NCBI GenBank assembly: GCA_003665825.1
Contig: QPFY01000032.1
Coordinates: forward strand, 1-47,517
Reading direction: 5' to 3'
Length of the DNA: 47,517 nucleotides
From: Microbotryum silenes-acaulis
Taxonomy: Eukaryota > Basidiomycota > Microbotryomycetes > Microbotryales > Microbotryaceae
Below the pieces are notes generated by a model. That model was not told where the DNA came from. It saw only the letters and a program-made list of their open reading frames with translations, and searched no databases. Shown here piece by piece: positions 19,363 through 33,250 of this stretch; within the stretch, counting starts at the first letter, position 1, and each line of letters opens with the position of its first letter. Position numbers and translations under genes: made by a program.

Positions 19363-21548
19363 AGACGACAGTCGCCCGTGGTGGCACGGATCCGGGCTGA
19401 CTGAAATTGGGCACGTCAGCTAGACAACAGGGAAAACGGCCAATTCGAGACAATTTGGACGTCGCCGGGGCTAGGGCCCTAGGGTTTCCCCGCGTTCAGG
19501 GGTCGGCGACTAGCCAAGCTAACCAGTGCCGGTACCTTAGGATCGTCTTTATAGTACCAATCGCAGGCGCGCAGTGTGGTTGGGTCGGGCCAATGATGCA
19601 CCGGGCCAGGGCACTGAACAGCTCTGGTTTGGGACATTTCCCGCGAAATACGTGGCGGCTATCACAGTGGAATGCCATCAATCACTATGAATATCCCAAG
19701 CATCTGATGCGATGCCGACCGAGCCGGGAACCGGTTGGATCGCTGAGATTGAACGGACATCCTCTCGCACGCACAGCCCTGGCGGTGTCGACCCCTATAG
19801 CGGCGGTCATTTCCGAGACACCGAGCTACACCGAGGCGCTCGAGTCTCGATAGAGTCTCACCTGAGTGTGTTTGACCTAGGTCTTCCAAACGCTTGGTCC
19901 ACCTACAGTCTTGGCCGGTTAGTCCAACGCTACGATGAGCTGAAAAAAGGATAACCACCCAAAGCTGCTCCCATTCAGCGAGGTCCCAGTAGCGCGGGGG
20001 CCTCGGGCGGACGACGCATAACCTCGTTGTTACTCAATCGGCGCGGTAGGTACCGAGCAAAGCTCAGACCCACACGTCCGACTTCCCATTCTCTAGTGCG
20101 GTTTTCATTCGTCTACCTAATTTTTTGGTTTACTTGATGTAATCAGGAACAGAGACACGGTCATACGAAAATGGAAGTAACACACATCAGAGCCCCGATT
20201 GACTGCGCGTGTTTCTTGGCGCACAGTTGGTGGGCCGCCGAGCATTCGCCGCAGCAAAGGGGCCTGTTGACATTCCTCCCACTTTAGTCTGATTATAGGT
20301 CCGAGCCTGTACCGTGTCTTTCGATTGGACAACACTGACTCCTCTCGCTTCCTCCAAAGGTGCCCGTGGGTACAACATGAAGGGTCCGAAACGGCGAAGC
20401 TAGCCTTCGGACCCAACAATCGGCCTGTCCCGGTCTCGTAATAAATGGAAGCGAACTAGCCCTAGTGCTGATGGGTGCCGCGGCCCGTCCAAGTTGGTAG
20501 ACACCGCATGGCGACAGAAAATCACAAACCGAACCGACGCCGAACGAAGACCAAAAAGATGCTACCGAATGTGCCCGAAATAGATTTTGACGGGCCTCGG
20601 TGGGTTGGTCCCCCGTCGAGCGTTAACGGAAGCTGCCGATGTTGTCCTGAGTGCCAAAGCCTGTGAATCAGATATTTCTGATGGAAAAAAAAATGACCGA
20701 TTCATACTTGCAGTAATGATCTTAAGTGGTTGGCTACAACTTGGGAACCCAACTGCGTCCATCTTGGCCAAGAGACACAGGAAGACTAGCCAGAGCAGCA
20801 TGATCACTTTTTCAAACTGCGTTTGGTGGAATGCGTCTGGTGGAGTGGGTTTGTCATGGGGGCACTATGAGTACCTTGATTGTTAAGGGGGACCCGGGGG
20901 GTGAGTGCATGAGCCTATACAATGGAGGCAAGCCTCTGAGTGAAAATCTATGTCCGCTCCGAGGTCGACTTCATCGCAAAAAGTCGCCGTGGCACTGCAG
21001 TGATCAAAAAATTACGAACGCCATGGATCCGAGCTCTTGGACATGATCGAAGGTACTCCAAAGACCTTGCTCTTCCACTACAACGCAAGTGAACGAGCAT
21101 GCATCACGATGTATGCACCTATACGCACATTAGCCGAATTCGTTGCCTCGGCGCCACAAGCAGTCGTGTCCTTTTCCCCCTGGACCCGGTGGCCTAGGGT
21201 GCAATGCATGGACCCGCACAGACGTGTAGAACATTGCACAGGCTTTCCAATTGGTCTTTCCGGTGATTTAGCCCAAAAGATCCTCCGTTCATGCCCAGGG
21301 ACACTGATGCACACCCATGCACGTCGACGCCGACTGAACTGGCACTGCCGCACCGGTGCGGAGCGAGCCGGTCACTTCGACCTCCGCCTGGGACTTGGCA
21401 CTCGAAACCCGAGTCTCTCGCTGCACCTCGACCAAGTGATCAGACTCTGTCTAGAGCGTTGCTGCACGACCTTGCGTCAGGTATCACTCTCTTATATTAC
21501 AACAATACCGGATCGTAGAAAAAGGAAACATAATTGAGACCATGCCAT
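19363..21548. other. Gene-poor intergenic stretch
   Basis: About 2.2 kb with only short, unsupported frames. The most protein-like is minus 20807-20562, whose first residues (MIMLLWLVFLCLLAK) look like a signal peptide, but no splice model or family supports it. RPC1 ends at the right edge. Confidence 0.45.
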
Positions 21549-24500
21549 TCAAGCCCTCTTCGACCTAGATCCGGCCGCCCTCGCACCCCCCGTCTTCTTT
21601 CTCTCCTTCCCACTCGCCATCCCATTCACCCCATTCGTCCCCGAACTCGCGGCGATCGCACTAGCCCTGTACTCTTTCTCAAACACCAGCGCTACCGGAT
21701 TAGGCAAAACGGGTTTCTTCGCGACCAAGGCCGGCATCGCCGAGCCGACATTGTTCGCCGGCGAGCCCAAGATGATGCATTCCGAAACGCCTTGGATCGG
21801 ATCCCTCCTCGCGTTGAAGGCGGCGTTGAAAAGGTGGTCGGTCGTCTTTTCGAAAGAAGCCAGCATCAAGACCGAGTCCTTCATTTTGGCGACACCGAAG
21901 CGGGTGATGCCGAGCACTTCACCCTTGAAGCACATGACGTCGCCGAGCAGCATGAGATGACGAGGGTCAACACCGAGACCGTGGGACGTCATGGTGTAGT
22001 CGATCTGACCGATGATGCACGCTCGCGCAGCTTCAATCCCGAGCACCTTCTCGACTTCCATGATGTGGTTCGACGTCGTTTGCGTACCAATCACACCGTC
22101 GGTCGTCATGACTTCGCGCAGGCCTTCACCTTCGACGAGCAGCTCCTTTTGGCCCATCGCATTCGCTTGTATGACGGCACGTTGCAGACCGGCGACACCC
22201 TATCGAAGTCGCAAAAATGAGACCAGGTCAGTCTTCGATGTCCTGAGCTCCCATATTGGCATTCGGCATCTCACCTTGACAGCAACCCCGGGCAAAACCC
22301 TTCGAAGCCACAGTACACGATGGTACGCGACCTCTGAAGCCCCGGGTAACTGATGCGCAAAGACGTGGACCTGGTTTGTGTCCTTTCGCACGGTGACCTC
22401 CTGTCAGAAGCACATGGATGTATTGTCATCAGTCACTTCTATTTTGAAGCACATGCGGAGACGGAAGAAAGAGAAGCTCACGTCGGCCTTGATCTTGAGC
22501 TTGGGCGCGGCGATGATGGAATCACGGATGCTATCGAGGGTGACTTCGAGCTGTGGCGATCATCACGAAAGATGTGAGCTCGAGCAGGACATTATACCAC
22601 GAGTCAGATCAAATGGAAGCCCGCTCACCTGGAGTCGATAGACGGCGTTCATATCGATCTGCACGCTAACGAACAGCTGGTCTTGCTGATAATTGCCGGC
22701 CACAACGGAAGCAATCTGTGGTACGAAACTCGAATCATGAGCAACACCCTTGAACAAAATAATTGCACGCCCTTCAGGCAGAACTCACATCACCAAGATA
22801 TGTCTTCTCGATCCTAGCTTTGACGATCCTCGCCGCGCGCTCGTCGTCGTTCTTGGCAAGTTTGGCCGAGATGATGGGCGTCGAGATGGACTTGGCGGCG
22901 TTGATGATCTCCTTGATGCGCGGTACACCAAGGGTGACGTTCATGGACGCGACACCGGCGAAATGGAAAGTCTTGAGCGTCATCTGCGTACCCGGTTCTC
23001 CAATTGACTGCGCACCGATCGCACCGACGGCCGTGCCTTTGTCATCGCGAAAAGGTCGCATCTCAGCAAGAGTGCAATACATGCAGCACGATGAGCCGAC
23101 ACGACTGACCAGGTTCGATCTTGGCCTTGACGTATTTGGTCCAGCACAACTGCAAAAAGGTCTTGATCTGGGCCTCCGTGATCTTGGTCTTGTTGTTGAC
23201 GATCGCGAGCTCGAATGCTGCGCAAGTGAAAAAAAAAGACAACAAGCAAGGAGATCAGTATCAAAGCCTCTCAGCGCGGTTCCTGAACAGAATCAACACT
23301 TACCGCCAGCTTTGTCCTTCTCCTGCTTCTCCGCTGCCTTGCCCCTCTTCGGCGCCGCCATCGACTTGGGTCCCAACGGCTTCAACCCCGCATCCATCTT
23401 GTACCTCTCCCGAATCATCGCCGCGGGCAACACCAACTGATCATGAATGAACTCGCGCACCTCTCTCAAGAACTCTTCCGAGCAAGCCGTCGTAAAGTAC
23501 GGTGTCGCCAACTGTTGATCGACGACTTGGAGGATCTCGTAGGGCAACAGACCCTCATCCTCGATACGCAATTCGAGCGCTTTGGCGTGCGACCACGTAC
23601 GCTCGTAAGCGACAGGCTTACCCTCCGCCTCAAGGTTGGCCGGATCCAGACCATCATCACCATAAACGAATTGGACAACACCACCCGTCGCATTTCGAAC
23701 CGATCGATCGTACCGACTCGATAGATCCTCAAGCGCTTTCATCAATCGACGAGCCATGTAGCCCGTTTCGGCGGTCTTGACGGCCGTATCGACCAGACCT
23801 TCGCGACCCGAAATGGCATGGAACAAGAACTCGGTCGCGAGTAAGCCAGAGTAGAACGAGTTGCGCACGAAACCCTTCGCAGGTGGATCCTTGGCTCCTT
23901 TCGGGAAATGGGGTAGGGAACGATCTTGGAAGCCGTTGGGGACACGATTACCAGCGATGATCTGTTGTCCGACACACGCAACCATCTGCGAGACGTTGAT
24001 TTTGGAACCTGTTCGAGAGCAAGGGCCATGTCAACGATCATCTCCAGCTGGTCTAGGCACACGAAGGAAGAAAGACCGACCTTTGGAACCACATGTGGCC
24101 ATGATCAACGGCGCATTGTTGCGACTCAACTCGGTCATACAAATCTCTCCAACCTTATCACGGACCCTCGAAAGCGTCCCCGAAATCATCGATTCTAATG
24201 TCTCTTCAACATTGGACCCAGGTTGGTTCTCCAACTTGCCCGTCGCGGCTTGTTCGATCAACATCGCCGATTCCTGATAGGCCGTCTCGACCAACTGATC
24301 CTTCTGCGCACGTAGAGATTGCCCCGGCGTGACGTCGCTGATGCCGATCGAGAAGCCCTTATTGGCCAACCACCTCGCGCACAACTTGGCCATTTTGTTC
24401 ATCGCCGCCGCTGCTTCGTCCGCTCCGTAGTCCCTTTGAATGACGGCAAAGACCGACTTTTTGTTCCCGTCTCCGACGGTGGACTTGTCCATGACGCCGC

Positions 24501-26987
24501 ACATGATCTCCGAGTTTTGCACGACGAGGTACCCATCGTTGGGGACATGTCGGGAATCTCGCCCGCGCGAGGCTTCTCAAAGGTCTTGTTCTTGCATTCG
24601 AGGTTGACCAACACGTTCGAACTCTTGTTGGGGCGCATGAGCACGTTGAACACTTGCTTTCCCGTCCATAAGCGTTGCGGCTTGATGATCGTCGGTGGGG
24701 GCAAGTCGATGTGCAGATCCGCATCCTGGAGGTACGAGCAGATCTGCACAAATTCCTGTCGGTTGAAGAACGTATCGCGACGCGTGATGAGGAAACAGCC
24801 CGTGATGAAATCCTGCGTCGCGGCGATGATGGGCTCTCCGTTACGAGGCGTGACGAGGTTGCGCTTGATGTTCATCAACTGGAACGCCTCCGTGCGCGCC
24901 TCCTCGGTCTGCGGGACGTGCAGGTTCATTTCGTCGCCGTCGAAATCGGCGTTGTAAGGCGTGCACACGCATTCGTTCAAGCGGAACGTTCGCCAGGGGC
25001 GGACCTTGACGCGATGCGACAGGATCGACAGGCGATGCAAACTCGGTTGTCGATTGAACAAGACGATACTGTGAAAGCGAAACTGGACCGCACTCAGCCA
25101 CTGTGGAGAAGGTCCACGATGGCTAGTTCTCAACCACTTACTCGTCATCCCGAAGATGCCTCTCGACGATATCCCCGATCCTCAATCGATCGGCCATCAT
25201 ATCGCGATCCCCAAACTTGAGGAACTTTTTGAACGTCTCCGAGCCACCAGCCAAAACAAAGTTCGCTCCGGGATGCACGTCATGCCCATTCCTGATGGCC
25301 TGTCGTAGTCGCTCAATATTGTGGGGTGTGACTCGATCGGGGAAGGTCAAGACCTTGGCAATGCGTTCGGGGACGGCGACTTGGTCGATCTGCAAGTTGG
25401 GATCGGGGGAGATGACCGTACGCGCGGAGAAATCGACCCGTTTCCCCGACAAGTTGCCACGGAATCGACCTTGTTTACCCTTGAGACGTTGGCAGAAGCC
25501 TCGTATCGGTTTCTGGCCGATCGTCGTCGGGATACCGGGGAGCTCGGAGTTGATGTAGGTTGCGACGGCGAGTTGAAGGAACTCCCATTGTTCCTGGAAG
25601 CACAAGCGGTTATCTCAGCTCGACCTTCACGCTGTAGGCCGGCTGTAACTCTATGCTTGGCACTCACCATCAAGTTCTGCGTCGTCACACCTTTGACTAG
25701 ACCCGTCTTGATGACGGCATTGATGAAGATAATCTCGGTCAACTTGACCGTAATGTCGTCCTCGTTCGTCGCCGCTTCCTGCGCCACCGAAGGACGAATG
25801 CACACCGGCGGCACCGAGATGTACTGCCACAAGAACTCCTCCGGTCGGGCTACGCTCGGGTCCAAACCCAACAACTCGCAATCATCCGGCAAGATCTTCT
25901 GGAACAAGTTGAGCACCTTCAAAGGGTTGAGGTCCTCGACGGCCTTGTCGATGTGCGGGGCCAAGTCCTTCGTTTCGTGGATCGATTCGTTGAACATGGC
26001 TCGCCAGGTCGCATACGTTCCCGCGGTCTCTTGGGATCCGTCATGACCGACTTCGCGCGTCTTGTTGCGACCTCGAAACTTTTCGTGTCCGATGCGCATG
26101 GGTCCGATCTTTTTGACGACGCCGTTGATGGAGCCGCAGTAAGGGCAGATGGCGCACTTGCGGCACTGGGTTTGTAGTTGGCGCGAGAGGGCCGAGAGGG
26201 TGAGGGTGTCGAGGTTGGGGCGACGGAAGAGAGCGAGGAAGCGACGGTACTCGGACGCATCCAAGAGCACCCTAGAGCAGTTCTGTACAGGACCGAATGG
26301 GGCCGGGCCTGTCAACTTTGGCGCGCGGAGCTGGCTGCTCGTGTGTGTGCTCCGGAACGCACCTTGCAGATCGACTGAAGCATGTTCAAGCAATGACGAA
26401 AGTAACCAATATGAAACACGGGCAGGACCAACTTGATGTACGCATGATGGCCTACGCAGTCCGCGAGCGCAAGTCCACAGGTTTCGCAGCGATCGGTCTT
26501 GTTGCTCGTGCCCAAGCGACGGTCGAGCACACCATGGGGTACGGGCGCGCGGTCCTCTGCCTTGTAGAGATCGCGTTGGTTGGCTTCGAACTCGGAGATG
26601 GCGACGATCTCTTGCGAGGACAGCACCGAGAACTGAATGTGCTTGCTGCGAAGTGGAAGTTGCGCGTCGACCGGAGGTGGGCCAGAGTTGGTGCGAGCCG
26701 AGGGGGTACGAAGGATGGGACAGCGATCAGCACTTGTAACGGTACATCATGGAATGTGTAAGGGGCTAGCACTTGTTGGGCCAAGTGCTATCGGGCGTGC
26801 TCCCCGGCGCTGATGTTCTCCTCCCGAGTCTCCTGCTCCACAACTGATCAGCCTGTAGAGCCCCATCCTTCCACGCACAGCCCCACCCCACCCACCACCA
26901 TCCACCACTACGGACCCCCCACGCCGAGCTCCGGCCAAGTACTCACATCCTCTTCGGCGCCGCATCTTGCACCAAAGCCTTGACCAT
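21549..26987 (-). CDS. RPC1: RNA polymerase III largest subunit (RPC160), with one apparent frameshift
   Basis: Catalytic largest subunit of Pol III, which makes tRNA, 5S rRNA and U6. Twelve exons: 26947-26987, 26363-26645, 25668-26282, 25142-25593, 24081-25068, 23304-24008, 23110-23217, 22789-23036, 22629-22715, 22482-22550, 22275-22400 and 21549-22199. Phases agree everywhere except inside exon 5, which is one base short near 24548; restoring frame there gives 1457 residues, the usual size. Motifs: clamp zinc ligands ([26 protein letters not shown]), the active-site [12 protein letters not shown] at about residue 503, the bridge-helix [12 protein letters not shown] at about 793, and the trigger-loop [16 protein letters not shown] at about 1080. 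IPDM/VPNDGY flank the break. Pol III rather than Pol I/II is shown by the bridge-helix sequence and C-terminus without heptads. Intron 1 is unusually long (301 nt). Confidence 0.95.
26767..26790. other. Short perfect hairpin in RPC1 intron 1
   Basis: TAGCACTTG and CAAGTGCTA form a 9-bp stem around a 6-nt loop. It sits within the one RPC1 intron that is about four times longer than the others. I could not find convincing C/D or H/ACA snoRNA boxes next to it. Confidence 0.35.
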
Positions 26988-27506
26988 TTTTCTTTGACTC
27001 GAGAAAAAAGGGGTGGGGTAGTAAGACTGTCACTCTTACGCCCGGCTGGAGCCCTCTGAAGGGAGGGAGGCGAGGCGAGGCGAGGCGAGATTGAGAAGAG
27101 GGGGAAAGTCAAAGCAGCGGCTCGCTTGCTGGACGACGGCGCCTGCGAGGGCGAGGTCGCGGCGACGGACACAAGTCAGCAAGAGAGTCCGCGCAAGTTA
27201 GTATTCGACAGCGCTGCTTATGTTGATGTCGACCGAACCGATTTGGACAATGATGAGGTATTGAAAAAAAGTCGGGATTGCATCATGATCAAAAAAAAAA
27301 ACCCCAAGTCGAAGAGAGTCCCGAACATTCACAGAGACAAGACAAACACGAACGACGGAGGGAAAAAGTACCCCCCAAGTCCAAGAAGGAAGAGCCAGGA
27401 AAACCCCTATAATCCCTTGTAATTCCCTCCTGCTTGGTAATTCAGAGCGAAAACGCACTCTTCATCCTTGGTACAATGAAATCTCCTCCATACCGGGTCC
27501 ATGTTT
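26988..27506. other. Intergenic between RPC1 start and transporter end
   Basis: Contains the RPC1 promoter and the transporter 3' flank. Notable only for GAGGC repeats (about 27067-27087) and A-runs (about 27270 and 27292). No gene seen. Confidence 0.45.
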
Positions 27507-29659
27507 CTAAACGCTCGAGATCTCGGTCTTGGCGTCCTCGCGGTGCTCGATCCTCTCGGCCTTGGCTTCGTGGATGTTGGTCGCATGGGTCTTGCTGAAC
27601 AAAAGATCAATCTCCTCCAGACTCTTGCCCTTGGTCTCGGGGTAGAAGAGGTAGATGACAGGTACGAACGAAAAGTTAAAGACGCAGAAGATGATGTATG
27701 TCTTCCATCCAATATTGTCGATCGCGATCGGGAAGATCTCGACGACGGTGAAGTTGATGATCCAGTTGCAGCACGTCGCGAGCGCCGTACCCTTGGCGCG
27801 GATGCGAAGAGGCAAGATTTCGGGAGGGTAGACCCAAACGGTGGCTTGGAACCCGATCGTGAAGAACGAAAGGTACAGGAACGCGAGCACGACCGCAAAG
27901 ATGCCCATACCGTGCGAATTGGCGGCCTTGTACTGGATCTGGTGGGTCGCACCGCACATGCACGCAAAGATGATGCCCATGCCGGTGATGGAACCGAGGA
28001 GCAGGGGCTTGCGGCCCAAGCTGTCGATGAGGGCCCAGGGGACGAACTGAGTCACAAGAGTTAATCGGTCACTCATCAGTCAAAGGGTTTTCAACACCCA
28101 AGCTGCAATTGCTTCCCTCGACTCACACTCATGCCAAAGAAAACGGTGAAGAGAGCACCCGAGAGCAACGACGCCTTGTCATTGTCGAAGCCGAGAGAGT
28201 TGGAGAAGAGGAAGTTGGCGTAGTAGATGATGGCATTGATACCGCCGAGTTGCTGGAAGAACTGGATCGAGCACGCGATTAACAAGCGGCGGCGGGTGCC
28301 CATCTCGTCGTTGGCGAACATTTGCTTCCAGCCCGTGACCATAACCGCCTTCTCGTATGCGACCGCATCGGCGATTTCCTGGTACGACTCGCGAGCCTCG
28401 GCAGACGAGATATCGACGCCCTTGAGCGCGGCGACGACGGCGAGGGCCTCCTCATCACGACCGTGGTTGGCGAGCCATCGAGGCGACTCCTTGACGATGA
28501 ACGAGAGCACGAAGATGGGAACGATGATGACGAGTTGGAACAAGAGAGGGAAGCGGAACGCGAACGAGGTGGTGTAGTGCCGTGTTGTTCCGTAGTCGAG
28601 CCAGTAAGCGAGGAAGATACCAAAGTTGAGAGTCGAGAGTTGCGCGCAGACATAGCGACCACGCGAGGCCTTGGGCGAGACCTCGGCTTGCAGGACAGGG
28701 GCAGTCGAGTTAATGAGACCCATGCCGAGACCGGATACGATACGGCCTACGATGAGTTGCGGCTTGCCATAGGCCAGACCTTGGAGGAGAGCGCCGGCGG
28801 TCATCAAGACGGCACCAACGGAGAGCGACTTTTTTCGGCCCTAGGAGTGAAAAAGTTGGCACCGGTCAGCTACCCGATCGCGGAACATTGACTGTGGTAG
28901 CTGTGCAGATAATACTTACAAGGCGTTCACCGATGGACAAGGCAATGACAGCACCTGATCAGGAGTATATGCGTCACAGGAGGGAAGTCGGTTGAAGGAA
29001 ACAGGAGGCAATAGAAAATCAGGTGAGCGAACCGCGCATCGATCACCGGCGGTGGTGCCGGGAGATCAGATTCGGGCACTTACCGAAGAAGCAGCCGACT
29101 TCGTAGATAGCGACTGTACATCACAAGACAAGATAACAGTACCGAATTCAGTCGACTGTGATGATCAGAGGAGGCCTATGCGCTCGACCGGGCCGGACCC
29201 TTGCCGATCGGCGGAGGTCTGCCAGCTGCCGGCAGCAGACAGTCGGGAACGCCTCGCTGGCATCCCGTGACTGGCGAGGGGGGAACCGTTGCATGGCCAC
29301 TCACCAATGGTCGAAAGCGTGGACCCAGACGGGCTGTCGAACGTCTTGTTCCATGACGTTGTGCCGGTGAGACCACCAATGACACCATTGTCATCTATAT
29401 CATGTCAAGAGAAGGACGGGCGGGAGACGCAACCGGGTCAGCCTCGGGTACGTAAAATCCATTTCGGGCACGTGAACGCAGGAGCGACTGCCGGCCTGCC
29501 TCGCAGGGCACAACCAACACGTGAGGATCCGCGACTACGACGGACGTTGCCGTCTGTTGCAAATCAGGGACCAAAGAAGGGGAGGCACTTACATCCGATG
29601 AGCATGAAACTCAGCGAAGTGAGCAACGCAATGTTGAAGAGGGCCGGAGATATTCCCAT
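27507..29659 (-). CDS. MFS sugar transporter
   Basis: Plasma-membrane sugar porter of the major facilitator superfamily. Six exons: 29593-29659, 29305-29394, 29084-29113, 28920-28954, 28127-28840 and 27507-28046. All phases match, giving 491 residues, typical for the family. The tiny 30- and 35-nt exons are supported by the continuous sequence AIYEVGCFFGAVIALSIGER. Motifs: GERLGRKKSL in loop 2-3, QAEVSPKASRGR in loop 4-5, KESPRW, QQLGGINAIIYY in helix 7, and the C-terminal PETKGKSLEEID. These are the sugar-transporter signatures; substrate (hexose, pentose, polyol or quinate) cannot be told from sequence. The start follows from a clean donor after 22 codons. Confidence 0.93.
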
Positions 29660-31499
29660 TTTGGCAAAGTGTGGATCTCGGGTCAAGGGGCGAAGTGAGA
29701 GTGAGAGAGAGCGAGAGAGCAGCTGTCGTCTGAAACTCGGAGGTGCTGAGAGGTGAGGAGACGAGGTGCGCTAGTCGATCGCGGCAAGTCGAGACAGAGT
29801 TCGAGCGCGTCGAACGGAAAGGCAGTCCGAGTCGAAGTTGAGGTTAGGAGGTAAAGAGACGAGTTAGGCACAAGTCCTGGACTCCAAGTCGGGATCTTGA
29901 AAACTATGGGGCAGGAAACGTGTGGAGTAAGCAGGAGGAGAAGAAGCACAGACCCCGCGCCCGATTCAATGGGAGGGAATCGCCCGGGTGTGGAGTGGTG
30001 GCACTGGTGGGACCTGGCTGAAATGACCCCGGGATCAGGCCCACCTTTTTTTGCACCCACGAAAGAAACTGGTTTTTGGCTCACCCCACAGCGGTATCGA
30101 AGCGCCGAAAGCACATGCCCGACGCCCCGTGCAGTGCTTGCCTGTGGGTTTTTCCTGCGCAAAAATTGAATGTGGGGGTCGGGGTTACCACTTTGGCGAG
30201 GAAGCGTGGGGAAGATCGCTGGTTAGTGAGTGGTTCGCCCCGCTCTGGCGCCGATCACTCCAACGCCCCCCCCCCCCACCGGGCTAGTCCGTTCTGATTT
30301 CCGAGTCGGTTCTTGGGTGTTCGAAAGCGCTGACCGAGCGACACAGACCACTTGTTGGTGGTCTTGAAAGACCTGAGTGCCGCGGCAGAGGCGCCGACTT
30401 GACGCTCGTTCTTTTGGTGCACTTGTTTCCTGTCACGTGCTCGTGGTTTTGACAGCCATGTGGGCCCGTCATGTCTCGTCTTTCCCGTGCTTGGAAAGCG
30501 ATCAAGGCCGGAGAGCGCGTGGCCCCGGATCTTGATCTTGCGCTTGGAGCTTCGGCAAAAATTCTACATCTCCTCCTCTCGTTCACATGACAAAAGGAGA
30601 CGCTGAGGTTCTATACTTGGAAATTCATGAGCGGCACTTTTTGAAAGAACGGGTTGTTCCGGTTCTGCCCTCTCGGGATCCAAAGGCTGGTCCAAGAGCG
30701 GCAGAGCGGCACTGTTCCGCCCTTGAAAAGCCCCTGACGAAACGCAAGTGCACGACATCTCGCAGATGAAGCTCCGCCCCCTCCAACCGCGGCGACTTGC
30801 CGACTCGCGCGTCGTCGACTCGCCGCGTAGTCGTCTGGTCGGCTTTGCCCTTGCCACTCGCGGTCGGAGTTGACAGTCAAGCGGCCGATGATGGAAGGGA
30901 GCTGGTGCACGATCTACAACGCGCTCGACGACTGGCTCCAACTGTGACGTGTCTGCTGACCCAAATTTGGCGCGCAGAAAGGCGGGGTGTTTCTATTTCC
31001 GCTCCAGTCAGAATTGGACGTCACCCCACGCCAGGTGATCTGTTCACGTGACTTTCGCCCTCCCGCAGTACGTAACTGGGTCCCTTTTTTGTCGGCCCTG
31101 TCATAAACCGGCGTACATTCCCTTACATTCCTGGCCAGGTCTAACTCAGCTGTTGACTAGTCCTTTGTTGTGACCGGAAGCGACTTCTCCTTGAAGCTCC
31201 AACTTGACCGGAATGGCCGACTCAGGCTCTACAGCGCCAAACGATGCAGTGGGCGGACATCGAGCGCAAGCGTCCCCCACGCCGACGACCCGGAGCGTGG
31301 GGGGAAGCGGGAGCGCCAAAGCGGACCGCCCGCTACTGCCGTCGAGAGCCGCGCGGGTCGCTCGCTTTCAGCCAGCAGCGGAAGCTCAACAGTCTACCAA
31401 TCCCAGTGCGTCATCCGAAGCCTTCTTCGTGGAGGGAATCCGCACCAAGTCCATCAGCACACGCACGGACGCTGGTCACAAACACCCTCTTCCGCAGCT
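29660..31499. promoter_or_regulatory. Divergent promoter region, transporter/lactonase
   Basis: 1.8 kb without a credible gene. Two CACGTG E-box palindromes lie at 30434-30439 and 31045-31050, and a run of about 12 C at about 30265. The lactonase reading frame stays open upstream to an ATG at 31170, so a longer N-terminus is possible but of low-complexity composition. Confidence 0.45.
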
Positions 31500-33250
31500 A
31501 TGGCCTCGTTGTCGACCCCGTCAGCGTCGAGCGCGATGAGCTACGCCGCGGCGTTGGATCTGGTGCGACCTTCTTCGCAGCTCGGACGCGACGCGAATGT
31601 GTCGCACCACGCTGCAAGCGATGGACCGTTCATCGCGTTCCACTCAGAGTTTGCTTCTATCGTTGGTGCGAACCCCAAGTTGGATCTGATCGCCAGTACT
31701 GAGAAGAGTCAAGGGGGTACGCGCCCATCTCCGACTGAGCCCAACCCCACTCACTGCCACCCCCGCCTGTGCGACCTCGTACGCGGTCGAGCGAGCGCCG
31801 AGCGGCTGATGCGCCCCACACTGACCCCCACTCCTCATCCATCGCCCAGGCAACGGCGTATCTTTGTTCCACGAAGCTGGCGTGTGGGCTCCCCAAAAAA
31901 AGGGTAGCGACCAAGGTGACGTCTACATCACGTCCAACATCATCGGCAACGACCACGATGGTCTCGAGATCAAGGTTTGCCGCCTGCGTTTCTCGACCTC
32001 GTCGGAGTCCGCGGCCAAGGTCGCACCGTCAGTGAGTCCATACCCAAGTACTCGTGCAATTCCCTGTCCAAACTAATGCACAAGCTTGTGTTTGGCAGAA
32101 ACCCAACTCGTCGGTGCTTGTAGTGCCCGGGGTCGAGTACGAGGATTTGCAGCATCTCGCGGATGAGGTTGTCATGGCGAACGGTGCGACCGCGTACGGA
32201 TCCAACATCCTCTGGTGCTCCCAAGGTCAACACAAAAAGTTCACTGCTCCGCTCCGAATCAAGCTCGAATCGTCCAAGGATCCCAAGGCTGATCGTGTGG
32301 CGGGCTCACTTATCCTGGTTCGTTGACTTCTTTACCCGAGAGGACATCAGAATCTCGCCAGAATAACTTGACTCGAAGGTGCGCCCGTGCTGATGCGGTA
32401 TACTTGGACTTTGAATTGCTTTTCAGAGTGAACCCCAAGCCGACGGAACGTTCAGGAATCGGACTCTTCTCAACCACTTCCGAGGCCGCGAATTCAACGC
32501 CCTCAATGACGTCGCCGTCCACCCGCAATCGGGCTGCATCTTCTTCACAGACCCAGACTACGGTCTTGAACAAGGCTTCAAAGGACCTTCGCAGCTTCCA
32601 AACGGAGTTTGGAGGTACTGCCCTAAGACGGGTGCTCTGGGAATGGTCGCGGATGGACTTTGCAAGCCGAATGGGATCGTGTGCTCGCCTGATGGAAAGA
32701 CGTGCTATGTCACCGATACGGATTACATCCATGGCGATGGTACGATGGTTTCGACGCGCATGGGCGCCATGTACGTCAGTTTGCTGCTCATTATCGTCTT
32801 CGTAGCACGAGTGGCCCCTGAACTAACTTTTCCCTCCCTCCTGCGTGCCCCCAGTTACGCGTACGACATCCACCACCACGACAAGATCCCCCAACTGCAC
32901 AACAAACGCCTTTTCGCCCTGGTCGACTGCGGTGCACCCGATGGAATTAAAGTCGACGAACTCGGCAACATCTACAGTGGCACATTCGAGGGCGTCGATG
33001 TGAGCTGCATGCCATCGTGGCAGCTTCCTGTAAGCAAGCGTCGAGCTGACCCGTTTCTCTCTAGGTCTACCACCCCGACGGATACGCTCTGGGCAAGATC
33101 GTAATACCTAAGGACGACGAAGGCAATCAACGAGGATGTGCGAATCTCGTCTTTGGCCCCAAGGGCAAACTCGTCATTCTCTCCGAGACGACGGTCTGGA
33201 TCGCTTCGATCGCGCAGAGCGGGGAGCTTAAAGGGCTCGAGGTGGCATGA
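31500..33250 (+). CDS. SMP-30/gluconolactonase-family lactonase
   Basis: Six-bladed beta-propeller hydrolase predicted to open lactone rings. Six exons: 31500-31716, 31850-32031, 32099-32317, 32427-32770, 32855-32999 and 33065-33250, total 430 residues with all phases matching. Family hallmarks are LNDVAVHPQSGCIFFTDPDY, GLCKPNGIV with the metal-ligand Asn, CYVTDTD, and the later APDGIKVDELGNIYSG with the ligand Asp. One donor is GTTCGT, weaker than the rest. No signal peptide is evident from the chosen ATG; an upstream in-frame extension would not add one. Convergent with the histidine kinase, 190 nt apart. Substrate unknown; its place opposite a sugar transporter makes a sugar lactone attractive but unproven. 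Confidence 0.9.

Noticed and set aside
20562..20807. Minus-strand frame with a signal-peptide-like start
   Set aside because: A single short frame with no cysteine pattern, introns or similarity; noted in the intergenic entry only.
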